DNA of 64,000 bases from Taudactylus pleione (taxonomy: Eukaryota; Chordata; Amphibia; Anura; Myobatrachidae). Shown here one piece after another: positions 49,721 through 60,820 of this stretch. Position 1 is the stretch's first letter. Each line of letters opens with the position of its first letter. Both the position numbers and the translations under genes were made by a program. A model generated the notes under the pieces. That model was not told the origin of the DNA, made no database searches, and was given only the letters and a program-made list of their open reading frames with translations. The stretch spans positions 3,124,001 through 3,188,000 of the forward strand of contig JAUIMM010000126.1 of assembly GCA_031769625.1 (NCBI GenBank), written 5' to 3'.

Positions 49721-50939
49721 TTTCTTCAGGGGCCATAGGTTCCACAGGGAGACCTTGGGGTGTAGGTGATGGCTTGGGCATCATGCAGTTAATTTTCAAC
49801 TCCTAGGATGTACTGGGCCACTCTCCCTATATCCAAGCCAGAGCCACCTCAATTCTAATTGGTGCCCGGCCGGAGTTGGGTCACTGTAACACATGGGCAG
49901 CCCTCAAACTTTTTTCTATCTTGAGTGCACAGCGACAGACAGCGCTGTCACTCCACCACCCCTCCGGGCTGTGACCCCAGTACTGATATCAGCGGGCAGC
50001 TGGGGGTCACACTAGCACAGGCTGACCCCGGACTGCAACCAGATCCAGGGGATAAGGTAAGTTGGTCACCGCGAGCAGTGACCCGCGCATTGCGGCAGTC
50101 GATACCTCCGGTCTCAGGACAGACTGGAAGTTCTGGGGGTGGACGCAGGGACATAAACGGTGCGGGAACCGGCGTCCCAGGGGTTAATAACCAGGCAGGG
50201 GAGGCAGCTTCCCTGTTTTAGCGGCTCCACCCTTCAGCTTAGCGCGCCTTTCCTTTGAGGTCTGGCTTCACTGAGCTGCTCTCTGGACATGCCCCCTCTG
50301 ACGTCTTCGGCGGCCGTTTTCTTGCAAGTGGCAAGTCGCAGCTTTCAGGTCATCGTGGAGTCCGGTCTCCCTGCATACCTCACCCTCTGGTCAGCGTATG
50401 TAGCACTACCAGACACTGAGTCTGAGTAGTTGAATTGTAGTGCCATTGTGCAGTTTATTTCTGCATTGTATGTCTCTCTACACATTCTGTCAGCATATAA
50501 CTATACCTTTTCTTTTTTTCTAATGCCCTAACAGTACAAGGTGTTGTCAGGGTGTTTCTGATCCTCACATTTATTATGTAATATATTTGTGTGGTTGGTC
50601 AGATACTGTATTGGGCGGTTGCACTGTGCCATATTTGAGCCTGTGTTCCTGCAGCTTCCCCAAGCATCAGTCAGGAGCAGTATTTTGTCTTCCTAATAGT
50701 ATCCGATATAATCAGTGGTTGCATTATCCTTCGTGCCATATTGTGTGATTATTTCTCTACCATTATGTTTGAGAATGTTAATGATATACACATTTCTGCT
50801 CCCATCCTGCTATCGTGCAGGTCATGTGCTGCAGGTTTAAGTGAGGGGGAGATGGTACAGGATGGATTTTGTGTGAAGTGTTATAATCCTGCAGGCCCTT
50901 CTAAAGTCTTGGTCACCATGCAGGAGCCCCCTTAGGCTT

Positions 50940-52153
50940 CCTTCACTCAGGTCCTGACGTCCATTGTGGGCCGTTTGGCAGTACCAGCTGGTTTCCCCGC
51001 TATGGGGTTCCTACAGCAGTCTGCTATTCCCTCAGGGCTTGCTTTAACAAGTTACAGCCATGAATGTACCTCCTGTGCCTCCACCATGGGTAAATACTCT
51101 ACCTCAGTGCAGAGCCTGGCGGCCACCTCTACTGCGCTCTGGGCCATGTTGCAGGGTGAGAAACCCCATAAGCCTACTAAGCGTCCTATGCCGTCATCAC
51201 AATCCACACTATGTGCTGAGTCTTAGATGTCATCTGATGACTGAGAGATTGTGGATGCCTCTGACTCCCCTCCGTAGGAGGTGGAGACTCGGGCTAAGGT
51301 TAATATTCCTGCTCTGATATGAGCTGTCCGTTCTGCCTTAGTCATAGAGGAAGAAGAACAACCAGCTCCTCGGTCCAGACATGCTCTGTTCAAGCAGATA
51401 AAGGTTACTTCTGTGGAATGTCCTTTGTCAGATCAGCTAGTGTATCATATGGTGGTGGCATGGCAATAGTCTGGGAAGCGATACCAGCCTCAGAGACGCC
51501 TGGCTTACTGTTAGCCTTTCCAGAGGAACACTGTACTAAATGGGAATCACCTCCTGCGGTGGAATCTCATGTTACATGCTTAATTAAGAGTGCTACATTG
51601 CCTATGCCCTCCATTTCTTTCATAAAAGATCCTACGGATAGGAAGGTGGAAGTTTGCCTGAAATCGATTTACTCTCTTTCAGGTGCAGCTGCCAGGCCAT
51701 CCATGGCTATCTAATGGGTGGCCAAGGCTGTGGAGTTTTGAGCCGACTCCCTTGAGGACTCTTCCTACAGATATTTCCAGAGATCAGGTGACACTGGTAG
51801 GTAACATCCGTGATGCTGCCGCATATCTAGGTGAAGCTGCTTTGGATGTCAGTCTCCTCACTTCCAGAGTCTTGGTTGCTGCTGTGTCAGCTCGCTGTTC
51901 CTTGTGGCTGCGCTCGTGGAGGGCGGATGCTGATTCTATGAAGGGATTAGAATGCTTGCCATATAATGGTGAGATCTTGTTCGGACCTGACTTGGACAAG
52001 ATTGTGGACACAGTGGCAGCTGCTAAGTCTGCGTTTCTGCCTTCAGCATCGACTGCTACAAGGCCACGGGCCTTATCCTTTCCGTCCCAAGGAAAGCCTA
52101 AAGACAATCCTTCTCTAGACAGTCTGTCCCCAAAAAGACTGCTAAGCCCATGA
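50940..52153 (+). pseudogene. DIRS gag-like region, degraded
   Basis: Fragments in several frames. The best-preserved stretch (51683-52153) contains [19 protein letters not shown] and LPYNGEILFGPDLDKIVDTV, a pattern I recognise from the gag-like protein of vertebrate DIRS elements. Earlier parts have many stops (for example after about 51226). The homologous segment in intron 9 confirms that the region belongs to the element. Confidence 0.7.
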
Positions 52154-52205
52154 AGCAGGCCTGGAGTACAATTTATCTGGCTTCCAAGAACAAGCCCTCA
52201 GCCTG

Positions 52206-54075
52206 ATGGGACAGGCCTCCTCCTGGGGATCCCAGGGTGGGAAGCCAACTTCTTCAATTCGCCCAGTGCTGGTGTCAAACCACAACAAACACTTGGGTAA
52301 AAGAAGAGGTCTCTCAGGGGTATGCGCTCTCATTTCACAGAAGGCCCACCAATTTTTCTGCACAAGCCCTCCCTCAGACAGGGACAAGGCCTTACAGATC
52401 CAGAAAGTTATACAGTCCCTGCTCCAAGCAGGGGTCATGGTACTGGTCCCGTTACCCCAGAGGGGGACGGGCTATTACTCTACTCTCTTTCTGGTTCAAA
52501 AGCTGAATGAATCCCATCGGCCTATCCTCAACCTCAAATCCCTGAACAAATTCCTCAGGGTACCTCTGTTCAGAATGGAAACTTTACGCTCCATCATATT
52601 GACTCTGGAACCTGGGGATTTTATGGTATAGCTGGATATTCAGGACGTGTACCTACATGTACCGATTGCTTCCTCTCACCAGCATTATCTCTGGTTTGCT
52701 ATACAGCAGCAACATTTCCAGTTTCGGGCTCTGACTTTTGGCCTATCTACTGGACCTCGGGTGTTTACAAGGTATGCAGTCAGAAAACCGGCAGCCTTAA
52801 TACCGACAGCCGGCTTCCCGGCTGCTTTATCCCGACGTTGGATAAATGACCGGCGTCTATATCTAGATGCCTATCATTTACCCGACGCCAGGAGACCGGC
52901 GCCCGGCATCCCGATCGAAGGGATGCCGGGTGCTGCGAGTGGACAGCCGCGGGGGGGAACTTATGGTTAGGCACCCCCCTCGGGAGGGTTAGGGTTAGGC
53001 TAGGGGAAGGGGGGTTAGGGTTAGGCACCCCTCCAGGGGACTTAGGTTTAGGCAGCGGGGAAGGGGGGGTTAGGGTTAGGCACCCCTACGGAGGGTTAGG
53101 GGGTTAGGTTAGTTTATACTTACCTTAGAGATGATCGGGATTTCCAGTGCTGTCGGGCTTCCGCTGCCGGGCTCTGCTGATCTGTCGGGCTGCCGCGGCC
53201 GGGAATCGAACTGCCGGCCATGCGGCAGCCGGGATTCCATACCGATTCCGTTTACAAAAGTTATGGCTATCATGGTGGCCCATTTGCGGGTCCGACTACT
53301 ACCATACCTGGACGACCTCCTGTTGTTAGCAGGATCTCCAGGGGTACTCCACCACCATCTGCAGCTAACTATTTCTGTTCTTCAGACACACGGATGGTTA
53401 ATCAATTGGAAGAAGTCGTCCCTGATGCCATCCCAGAGGATGCTCCATCTGGGAGCCATGTTGGATTCTCAACAGCAGAGAATCTTTCTGATTGCAGACA
53501 AGATCTCCAGTTTACAGATGCGAGTACGCAGATGTCTCCACAATCGCCGGGTGTCAATCCACTCAATGCAAGTTCTGGGGTCCATGGTGTCGACATTCGA
53601 CATGGTGGAATATGCTCAGTTTCATTCCAGGCCTCTGCAGAGAATGATCCTCTCCAGGTGCGATGGATTACCCCATCGAATAAAGGCACAGACGATGGTG
53701 CTCTCTCCAGAGGTGCATCTGTCCCTATCCTGCTGGTTGCAGACAGATCATCTCACCAGGGGATGCCCCTTTTGGTTCCCGGACTGGGTGATCCTGACAA
53801 CCGATGCAGTCTCTGGGGTTAGGGCGCAGTAACCGGTCCGCACTCTTTAGGGTGGTTGGACTACGGTCGAATCAGCTCTGACAATCAACATATTAGAACT
53901 TCGGGCTGTTTTCATGGCCATCCAGCTGGCCAGACACGTACAAGTTCAGTCAGACGACACTAAAACCATGGCGTACATCAACCATCAAGGAGGTACTCAG
54001 TCAGGTGGCAATGACAGAGGTGTCACATTCTGACATGGGCTGAAGGTCATCTCCCAGCCATAACGGCAGTGTTCA
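52206..54075 (+). pseudogene. DIRS reverse transcriptase / RNase H, interrupted
   Basis: Reverse transcriptase motifs occur in order: STLFLVQKLNESHRPILNLK, LDIQDVYLHVPI (motif A Asp) after a TAG at 52629-52631, LTFGLSTGPRVFT, then, after the MITE at 52771-53249, KVMAIMVAHLRVRL and LPYLDDLLLLA (YLDD at 53305-53316). An RNase H-like stretch follows (ILELRAVFMAIQLARH, with DAVSG before it), with several stops between 53830 and 54075. The protein cannot be made from this copy. Confidence 0.85.
52771..53249. mobile_element. G-rich MITE, copy C, inserted in DIRS reverse transcriptase with 8-bp duplication
   Basis: The RVFTKVMA coding sequence is split exactly by 479 bases, with gtttacaa present on both sides (52763-52770 and 53250-53257). 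Ends are ggtatgcagtcag and, inverted, ggaatcggtatgg. An 8-bp duplication suggests an hAT-type transposase acted in trans. The interior has the family's 'gggttagggttaggcacc' repeats. This copy defines the family ends. Confidence 0.9.
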
Positions 54076-54091
54076 TACCAGGAGTGCTCAA

Positions 54092-54535
54092 TTGAGAAGC
54101 TTCCTCAGCCATCACGACGTGCATCCCGGGGAACGGTCTCTTCAAGAAGTGTTTCAGCTCCTCGTGGACCAGTGGGGTCTCCCAGAGGTGGACCTGATGG
54201 CCTCCAGACACAACCGCAAACTGTCCAGGATAAGAGATGCCGAGTCACTCTTGGTAGGCGCTCTGTCAGTCAAGTGGACCTTCCAGTTTGCATACCTGTT
54301 GCCTCCAGTCTCCCTTCCTCGAGTTCTAAGGAAGCTCAAACAAGATGGAGGCACGGTCCTGCTAGTGGCTCCAACATGGCCCAGATGTCATTGGTACTCA
54401 GATCTTATGAGTCTCTCCATAGACACTCCATTCCTGTTGCCTCAATGTCTGGACCTGTTGTCTCAGGGTCCTTGCCTTTACCCAGATCTGGGTCATCTGT
54501 CTTTGATGGCGTGGGTCTTGAGACATCCCTTTTAA
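54092..54535 (+). pseudogene. DIRS post-RNase H domain (methyltransferase-like region)
   Basis: An open 147-residue stretch with QLLVDQWGLPEVDLMASRHN, VSLPRVLRKLK and LLVAPTWPRCHWYSDL, a signature block found in DIRS polyproteins after RNase H. It is the best-preserved part of the element but has no separate start and is not an independent gene. Confidence 0.75.
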
Positions 54536-55330
54536 GGTTCAAAGGTTTCTCAAGCTCTGTATGTGTAGTTATTGGTCTCCGCCTCGCCTCACTGAAGGTG
54601 CATGTCTCTGCCCTGTCAGTTTGGTTTCAGCGCAGGATTGCTCCTCTTCCAGATATTCACACATTCCTGCAGGATATCCTCCGGATTCAGCCTCCCTTTG
54701 TCCCTCCTGTGGCTCCTTGGGACTTGGCTGTGGTTCTTCGTGCCCTCCATTTGAACCCTTGGAATCGGTGGACCTCAAGTGGATGACAGCGAAGACTCTT
54801 ACTCTTCTGGTGGAAGCTATGGCCAGAAGAAAATCAGATTTAGGGGCGCTCTCCTGTCGCTTCCCATTTCTGTTTTTTCACCTGGACAGGGCGGTGCTTT
54901 GGACCCTGAGTTCCTTCCGAAGGTTGTTTCTAGTTTCCACATTAATGAGGAAATTATAGTCCCGGCCTTCCAATCTCGAGACCTCTCGGCAGGTGAGGCC
55001 TCATTGGATGTGGTACGTGCCCTCAGACTTTATGTGGACCATACCAGTTCCCTTCGGAAATCAGACTCCTTGTTTGTGCTCTACGGATTTCACAAGAAGG
55101 GATGGCCAGCCAATAAACAGACATTGGCTAAATGGCTTCGTATGACGATATCTGAGGTTTACACTCAGGAGGGTCTTCCTGTTTTCTGCCTTCTGTTACT
55201 GCTCATTCTACTTGTTCTGTGGGTCCCTCGTGGGCAGCTTGCCGTGGTGCCTCAGCTGTTCAGCTTTGTAATTCAGCCACGTGGTCTTCTCTTCAGACCT
55301 TTATAAGGTTTTATGCCTTTGATACCTTTT
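54536..55330 (+). pseudogene. DIRS tyrosine recombinase, frameshifted, catalytic Arg changed
   Basis: Tyrosine recombinases of DIRS elements insert the circular DNA copy. The frame beginning near 54779 has VRALRLYVDHTSSLRKSDSL and KWLRMTISEVY. After a frameshift near 55170-55200 it continues AHSTCSVGPSWAA, ATWSSLQTFIRFYAFDT. His of the HxxR box is at 55204-55206, but the Arg position is Cys (TGT at 55213-55215, a CGT-to-TGT CpG change). The candidate nucleophilic Tyr is at 55312-55314. The enzyme would be inactive. Confidence 0.8.
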
Positions 55331-55454
55331 GCCTCTCAGGATGCTTGCTTCGGGCGCCGGATTCTCCTCTCAGCTCAGGAGCGTCCCCGCCCTTAAAAGG
55401 GCTGCTTTGGGACATCCCCAAGGTCTCCCTGTGGAGCCTATGGACCCTGAAGAA

Positions 55455-57064
55455 GAAAATGAGAGTTGAAGTCTCCCCTTAGCCGCAGCATGATTGACAT
55501 GCTGAGGCATTTAGGAGGTAGGAGTGGGGGCAGCAACCATGAATGTTGTTCAAAATGTGGGCGCGTTGCCCCCGTTTTGTAGGCCTGTCGAGCTCAGGGT
55601 CTGCAGACTCCCTGGACCCGGCAGAGGGGTTCAGACAGCCAGGTTGAGTAAGCACAGCTTATGCTGACTGGCCGTGGGCAGCAACTGATAAACACGATGG
55701 TGATCCGAAGCAATGCCTATGGACGCTGCTCTCGGATCGTAGATGCATGCAGGAGATGTCTATTTCCTACAAACACCTCCTGCTGTATTTGCATTTTACT
55801 TGTATGATATTGCACAACTGCTTCCCTGTGGCTGTGCAATACCATCCACACTGGAATAATGCCCAATATACAGAGGGAGGGGTGCATTCCAGCAGTGAGT
55901 TGCAGGCAAAATACCCCTTATCAATAAGAGATACAGATAGGAAAAACATTATGAATTTATTTATCTGTTTAGATTCTCTTTACCAACAACAGGTGTCAGC
56001 TGTTATATAATGGACACAACTTCATTAGAGTGAAATAATATTGCCTGAAGCTGCATTTTAATTTTGTTAGTTGTCTTTGCTTTTTTTTTTTTTTTTAATC
56101 CAGAAACAAGGACAACTGTTTATATTAGAGAGGAATATCGCTCTTTCCATTTTTGATATTAAAATCCCTCTTGAACTTACAAAACAACAAGTATTTAATG
56201 TGTCTACACTGCACAAGCAAGCTGTATGATACAAGTGTGCAGGGGGTGCGGATGGCACTGGGTGTCACCATCTGAGAGGGTGACACCAAAATGCTGTCTC
56301 TTCCTCATTGACCTGGAGCTGGGTGCTGCATGGTGATGTTATTGTGCAGTGGCCAGCTCATGGTCACTGGAGTGCTGGACACTCCCCCAGAGAGCTAATA
56401 CTAGGGGTGTGTCATAAGGTCACACCCCTTCCTGTGAGGCCAAGCCCCTTCTCTATGAGGCTATGTGCCCTTTCCATATGTGCACCAAAGGAGGGCTATT
56501 TGGCACACTGGGTGTCACTGACACCAGTGACGCCACTAACACAAGCACATGGATATATAAAGTACAGTATTTTTACACACACCTTGAGGTTAAAAATGCT
56601 TTAATGACCATGATTGCCAGGACTTCCTTCAACAAACTCTCATTGAAGAGATGACTCACTCAGTGCAATGAAAAGGCTGATTAAGTCACAATGGTGCCTG
56701 CTTCCCATATATGGATGGTTCAAATGAGCCTCATTGGATGTCTTTTCAGGAACTAGGTTTAGGGCAGCCACCCCAGTAAGAATGACCAAGCATCTGCCAG
56801 TTATTTCCCAATATACCTTGCCAGTCAACTTTTCAACTCAGGCTGTTGAATTAATTGCAGCAATAGTTTGACAACTTTCCATGACACCCCTTTAACTTTA
56901 TACTTGGGTTCAGCATATGGTTGCATAGCATTTGCTTCTGGCCTAGATAAATGGGTCTGTAGAGGGTTTGTTAAGAGTGATGGTTTCCCAGTATTACTCC
57001 CCTCTTTAACCCAACGTTAAAGCTCATTAGTCACTAAGAGAACTCTTTTGCTATTGTTAAGTGC
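55455..57064. other. Intergenic sequence, mostly unrecognised
   Basis: No gene is supported. 56220-56540 shows partial internal duplication ('cactgggtgtcac', 'ggtgacacc', 'ggtcacacccctt') suggestive of an old repeat. Short open frames lack domains. Confidence 0.4.
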
Positions 57065-57490
57065 ACTGCGCATACAGGGGGGAGGACGGAATCGGTATGT
57101 AATGCCGGCTGTCGGGATGCCTCCTGTCTCCTGTCAATATACTGACAGCAGCATCCCAATGGTTGGTATCTCGACAATATACTTACCCTCCCCTCTTCTC
57201 CCCCTAACTCTCCTTTCTTGTAGCCTAGACCTAAAACCCTCCGCACCCTCACCCTAACCCACCCCGTCAGTGCCTAAACCTAATCCCCCCCTTAGTTCCT
57301 AACCCTACCCCCACCGTGGTCCCTAACCCTCCCCTCTAGCCCCCCCCCAAAACCTAACCCTAACCCCGCTACCAGCGGTTAACACTAAGGGCGCACCGGA
57401 TTTACCTCATTTGTGCTGGTGTCCTTCTGGATTCCGGCTTCGGGATTAAGATAGGGGTCGGTATTTTGATGCCTATCTTAAGTCCCGTGA
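57065..57490 (-). mobile_element. G-rich MITE family, copy D (reverse orientation)
   Basis: C-rich on the plus strand ('accctaaccccgctacc', 'cctaaaccctcc') with arms 'cggaatcggtatgtaatgcc' and 'aagataggggtcgg', matching copies A and C in reverse orientation. Confidence 0.75.
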
Positions 57491-57729
57491 CGTCCCCAGA
57501 GAAGAAGCCCCACAGACAGAACACTTGCTGTAGATATAGGTTGTGTACAGTATAAAGCATCAGGCATTTGGCGCACCCCTGATGAACTAAAACCGGTGCT
57601 GCAACAGTCCTGATTACAGTCAGTGTTGGCAGATCTCCACTTTCCTAGACTTGAAAGTAAAAACAGCATGTATAGAGAGATTAGCAACAATTGGTTTTGC
57701 CCTAACCTTAGTGAAGCAATACATATGTA

Positions 57730-58245
57730 TTTGTTTCAGTGTCCTGTTCGCCAACAATTCTCAACATAGAAGGTGATTAGCAGAAATCCTGAAACTCTAT
57801 GGTCTCATTTTGGATTTATATTATTCCCAGTCAAATGTCTTGGTGGAAAGGATGAATGTCATCCTGAAAGGAAAATTAGCAAAAGGAATGAAGTCAATCC
57901 AGAAAAATTGGCTTTATTGCCTGCCCTTGGCCATTAGCGCAATAAGAAATAGCAAGGGCCGAGATCATCACTTGACACCCCAAGTATATTTACTATATTT
58001 AGATCTAAATAGAGCAACTAACTTTTGTTTTCAACAGGAAGATGTGTTCTCCAATACTCCTGAGGTGCAAAGACTAAGGTCCATCACTCCAGGAGACAAG
58101 GTGTATGTGAAGATACAGAGGCATACCTGGAAAAAAAAAACAAGGTGGGAGGGCCCGTATGAAATTGTCCTAGATACTCCTGCTACAATCCACGTAACAG
58201 AGAAGACACCATGGATCCATCTTACACAGTGCCGAAAAGCATGAA
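57730..58245 (+). pseudogene. Endogenous retrovirus remnant: integrase C-terminal part
   Basis: A 145-residue open segment (57810-58244), plus about 80 bases before it, reads as the end of a retroviral pol polyprotein. VERMN, holding the last acidic residue of the integrase catalytic core, is followed by a basic helix region, PGDKVYVK, and a WEGPYEIVL-type C-terminal SH3-like domain. The spacing resembles gamma/epsilon-type vertebrate retroviruses. The first two catalytic Asp residues, reverse transcriptase and protease are not found in the window, so this is a fragment. It is described only as a broken relic. Confidence 0.8.
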
Positions 58246-58287
58246 GAGAAAAATTAATGACTTGTACATTTGATGATTTACAATTTA

Positions 58288-59399
58288 GGGCGGTATTCAA
58301 TTAGTTTTGCCTCTGCAAAAAAGTTCCGCCTACCCGAGTTTTTGCCTACATTGCGTGTTTTGGACGCAAAAACTTATTGTGCGTGTCCCCGCTTATTGCC
58401 CAATTCAATTGCTAACCAGGCGAAAACGGCAAGCGGCGAATGTAAAACAGGCGAAAAGTACTGTCAGAATAGGGGAAATCAGTCTGAACCCCCCAAATAG
58501 ATGCACTAACATTGGGGATCAATATAGAAGTGTTCCAATAGCCCTAATAAAACTATTTGAGGTACTGAAGTTTAAAATCCTTGTTATTAGTGTAATTGTA
58601 AAAGTGGTGAAGAATGGCATTAAGCAGTATTTTTGGGTGAAAATAAGTAGTCCAGTCAAATTTGGGGTACTTGAAAATTGGTGCTAGCATCTTTTAAATT
58701 CTCTAAAGTGAAGTTTTAAAAAATGTGAAACGCACTTGTTGCATGCACCTGCAATCCCAAAAACACTTGACCCATCCTTGCAGACCCCTAAAAAGACTAT
58801 TTCGCTAGTTTTTATGCTTGTCACCCCACTTTTTACTTTTTTGCCCCCAAAATTAAAGTACTTTTTTGGGGTGAGCTTAAGTTTTTCTCCTGGATTGTTT
58901 GACCCAGTTGTCTTTTGGGGGGCTGCCCCAAGGGTTCTGAGTGGTTTCCCTTTGTTTGCACCCCAAAATAAAAATTGTTGCATGCACCTACAATCCCAAA
59001 AACACTTGACTCATCCTTGCAGACCCCTAAGAAGGCTATTTTGCTAGTTTTTATGCTTGTCACCCCACTTTTTACTTTTTTGCCCCCAAAATGAAAGTAC
59101 TTTTTTGGGGTGTTCTTAAGTTTTTCCTCTGGATTTTTTGACCCAGTTGTCCTTTGGGGGGCTGCCCCTAGGGTTCTGAGTGGTTCCCCTTGTTTGCAAT
59201 CCAAAATAAAAATGTTCCACTTCTTTTCTACTGCTATTCTTAGGCGAATCTTTGTTGCCTATTACATTGCATTGACTTTCCGTGTAGGCGAAAACCAGCT
59301 GGAATTGAATTTGGAGATAAGTTCCGACCACGCGAAAAGCCCCGATCCGCGATACTTTTCACCGTAAAATGGCTTTTCACTTCTAATTGAATACGGCCC
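58288..59399. mobile_element. PIF/Harbinger-like element with TTA target duplication, inserted in the ERV
   Basis: 1112 bp between TTA at 58285-58287 and TTA at 59400-59402. Ends are gggcggtattcaattag and, inverted, gggccgtattcaattag. Same family as 30421-30973, but with extra internal sequence, including a 239-bp tandem duplication. No transposase is recognisable, so it is non-autonomous. Confidence 0.88.
58736..59213. repeat. Two-copy tandem duplication, 239-bp period
   Basis: Units 58736-58974 and 58975-59213 both start ttgttgcatgcacct, contain 'gacccagttgtc' and 'ggggggctgcccc', and end in 'caaaataaaaat'. They differ at only a small number of positions, so the duplication is recent relative to the surrounding decay. 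It lies inside the Harbinger-like element. Confidence 0.92.
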
Positions 59400-59402
59400 T
59401 TA

Positions 59403-60820
59403 ATCTCAAACTATATTGCCTTTTCTTACCTATTCACTTTGGGTCTCTTATGTTTATGCCTTATATGGAGCCTTCTCTGCAATGCAAACATTAGAAAAAG
59501 ATGTATATCAATATACAGGAATTAACATAAGTGTATGCAGTATAACTAACAAGACCAGGATACCTAACAAGGTTAATGTATTTAATCAATGGAGGACAAT
59601 TTATGGTATAGACATATGAGACAGGTTGCAATGGATATGTAGCTCCAATCTTATGTGTGCTCATTAATGACACAACCCGTAGGTACAGAACACATTATGA
59701 ACTCTGAAGATGCACTGGACAGGAAAAGGTTTAGTACACTAAACTACATGACAATTAGAACATCCTTTTGTAGTGTCCATAGTTAAACTACTAGTAAACA
59801 AAACCATGTGGGAAGGGGGAAGGATCATTTCACATATTTTTGAAAACACTATAGGAAGTTACAAAGGGTACTTAGGATGTAAAAGAACTTTAGATGAGCA
59901 ACACAGTACTTGTGCAGAAAGACCCTTTTTGTTTGCACACGGCAGAGTGGTGGAGGCAAATAGATGGGAACAGTGGCCCTGATTCATAGCCGGACGCTCT
60001 GACAGAGCGCTCGCTCTGAATCAGGGCCGTCCCTCCTCCTTTTTGGAGCGGCCTCCTGGCTGCTCGCATAGCTGTGGACCACCCACACCTATAGGGAGCA
60101 GCCAAAATGATGGTCGCAATGGTCAAGACCATCGTGACCATCGGGCTTGCGACGAGACCCTTGCGGTAGGGTCTAGCTTGCGCAAGCCCTGGAGTGATTT
60201 TAGCTCTATCAGAGCCAAAAGCACTCTCACTGACATCATTCCGTCTGGGCAGGCAATCACCATCGACAGCAAGTCCCCTTTGTACGAGACCCATAACGAC
60301 GGCTTGGCCGTCGTTATTCGGGTCTCGCGCATGCGCACGATGGAGCTGCCTCCGTCGTGCACATGCGCACTTGGGCAACATCGACCTACTATAACAATGA
60401 AACAGTGTATGAAATCCCACTTGGGAGGATTACCCATTCTCACTCACCTTGGTCCCACAGGAGACAGAGTTGAAGAAATAAATGTTGATTTATGTTATGA
60501 GAATAAGGGATAAGGGCAGAAAATGGGTAGAAGAGTAATAAGAAATTTAGAACAGTAATCCAAGCAGGATTCTTGAGCCAGGGTACTTCAGTCCTGTTGG
60601 ATGTGTATTGGCATATACCAAGCTCCCTATAGAATGGTCAGGAGTGTGCTCCTTAGTAACTCTATTATCCCCTGTTCTTGTTATACCCAAGAATTACTGG
60701 TTTCCAGAGCAAATGAATATAGAGGTGGGTTAGGTATAGTAATACAGGTAGTGGCACTACCATTGAGTCTTGAGGCATGTTCCATTTATAGAAGACACCC
60801 CAGAACCACAGAATAAATGC
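59403..60820 (+). pseudogene. Possible ERV env region, broken by stops and a MITE
   Basis: It follows the integrase fragment after the Harbinger insertion is removed, which is where env is expected. Short open pieces (59416-59619, 59773-59982, and further pieces after 60385) are rich in potential N-glycosylation sites and scattered Cys, but no diagnostic transmembrane-subunit or cleavage motif was identified. Stops and frameshifts are frequent. The call rests mainly on position. Confidence 0.35.
59973..60390. mobile_element. 'ccctgattcagagc' MITE, incomplete copy
   Basis: Starts ggccctgattcatagccgg and shares 'cgcgcatgcgcac' and 'gcgcacttgggcaacatcg' with 62657-63255. Its right inverted end is missing, although 'tctgaatcagggcc' occurs close to the left end (60016-60029), so it is rearranged. 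It separates two parts of the possible env region. It carries an exact NRF1 palindrome at 60327-60336. Confidence 0.65.

Larger units (their letters stand above)
49722..55454 (+). mobile_element. Near full-length DIRS retrotransposon (tyrosine recombinase type)
   Basis: About 5.7 kb, with inverted terminal repeats: 49722-49767 reads ttcttcaggggccatagg and onward, and 55409-55454 is its reverse complement with a few changes. In order it carries a gag-like region, reverse transcriptase with YLDD, an RNase H region, the DIRS-specific downstream domain, and a tyrosine recombinase in place of an integrase. DIRS elements use inverted rather than direct terminal repeats and make no target duplication. 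All coding parts are broken by stops and frameshifts, and a 479-bp MITE lies in the reverse transcriptase. Confidence 0.88.

Noticed and set aside
52950..53100. Telomere-like 'ttaggg' repeats
   Set aside because: The units are irregular ('gggttagggttaggcacc' with C-rich interruptions), occur in five dispersed copies with shared arms, and belong to a MITE family rather than to interstitial telomeric DNA.
53205..53220. tRNA B-box-like 'gttcgattcccgg' (minus strand)
   Set aside because: No A box at the right distance and no cloverleaf. The sequence is the arm of the MITE in the DIRS element.
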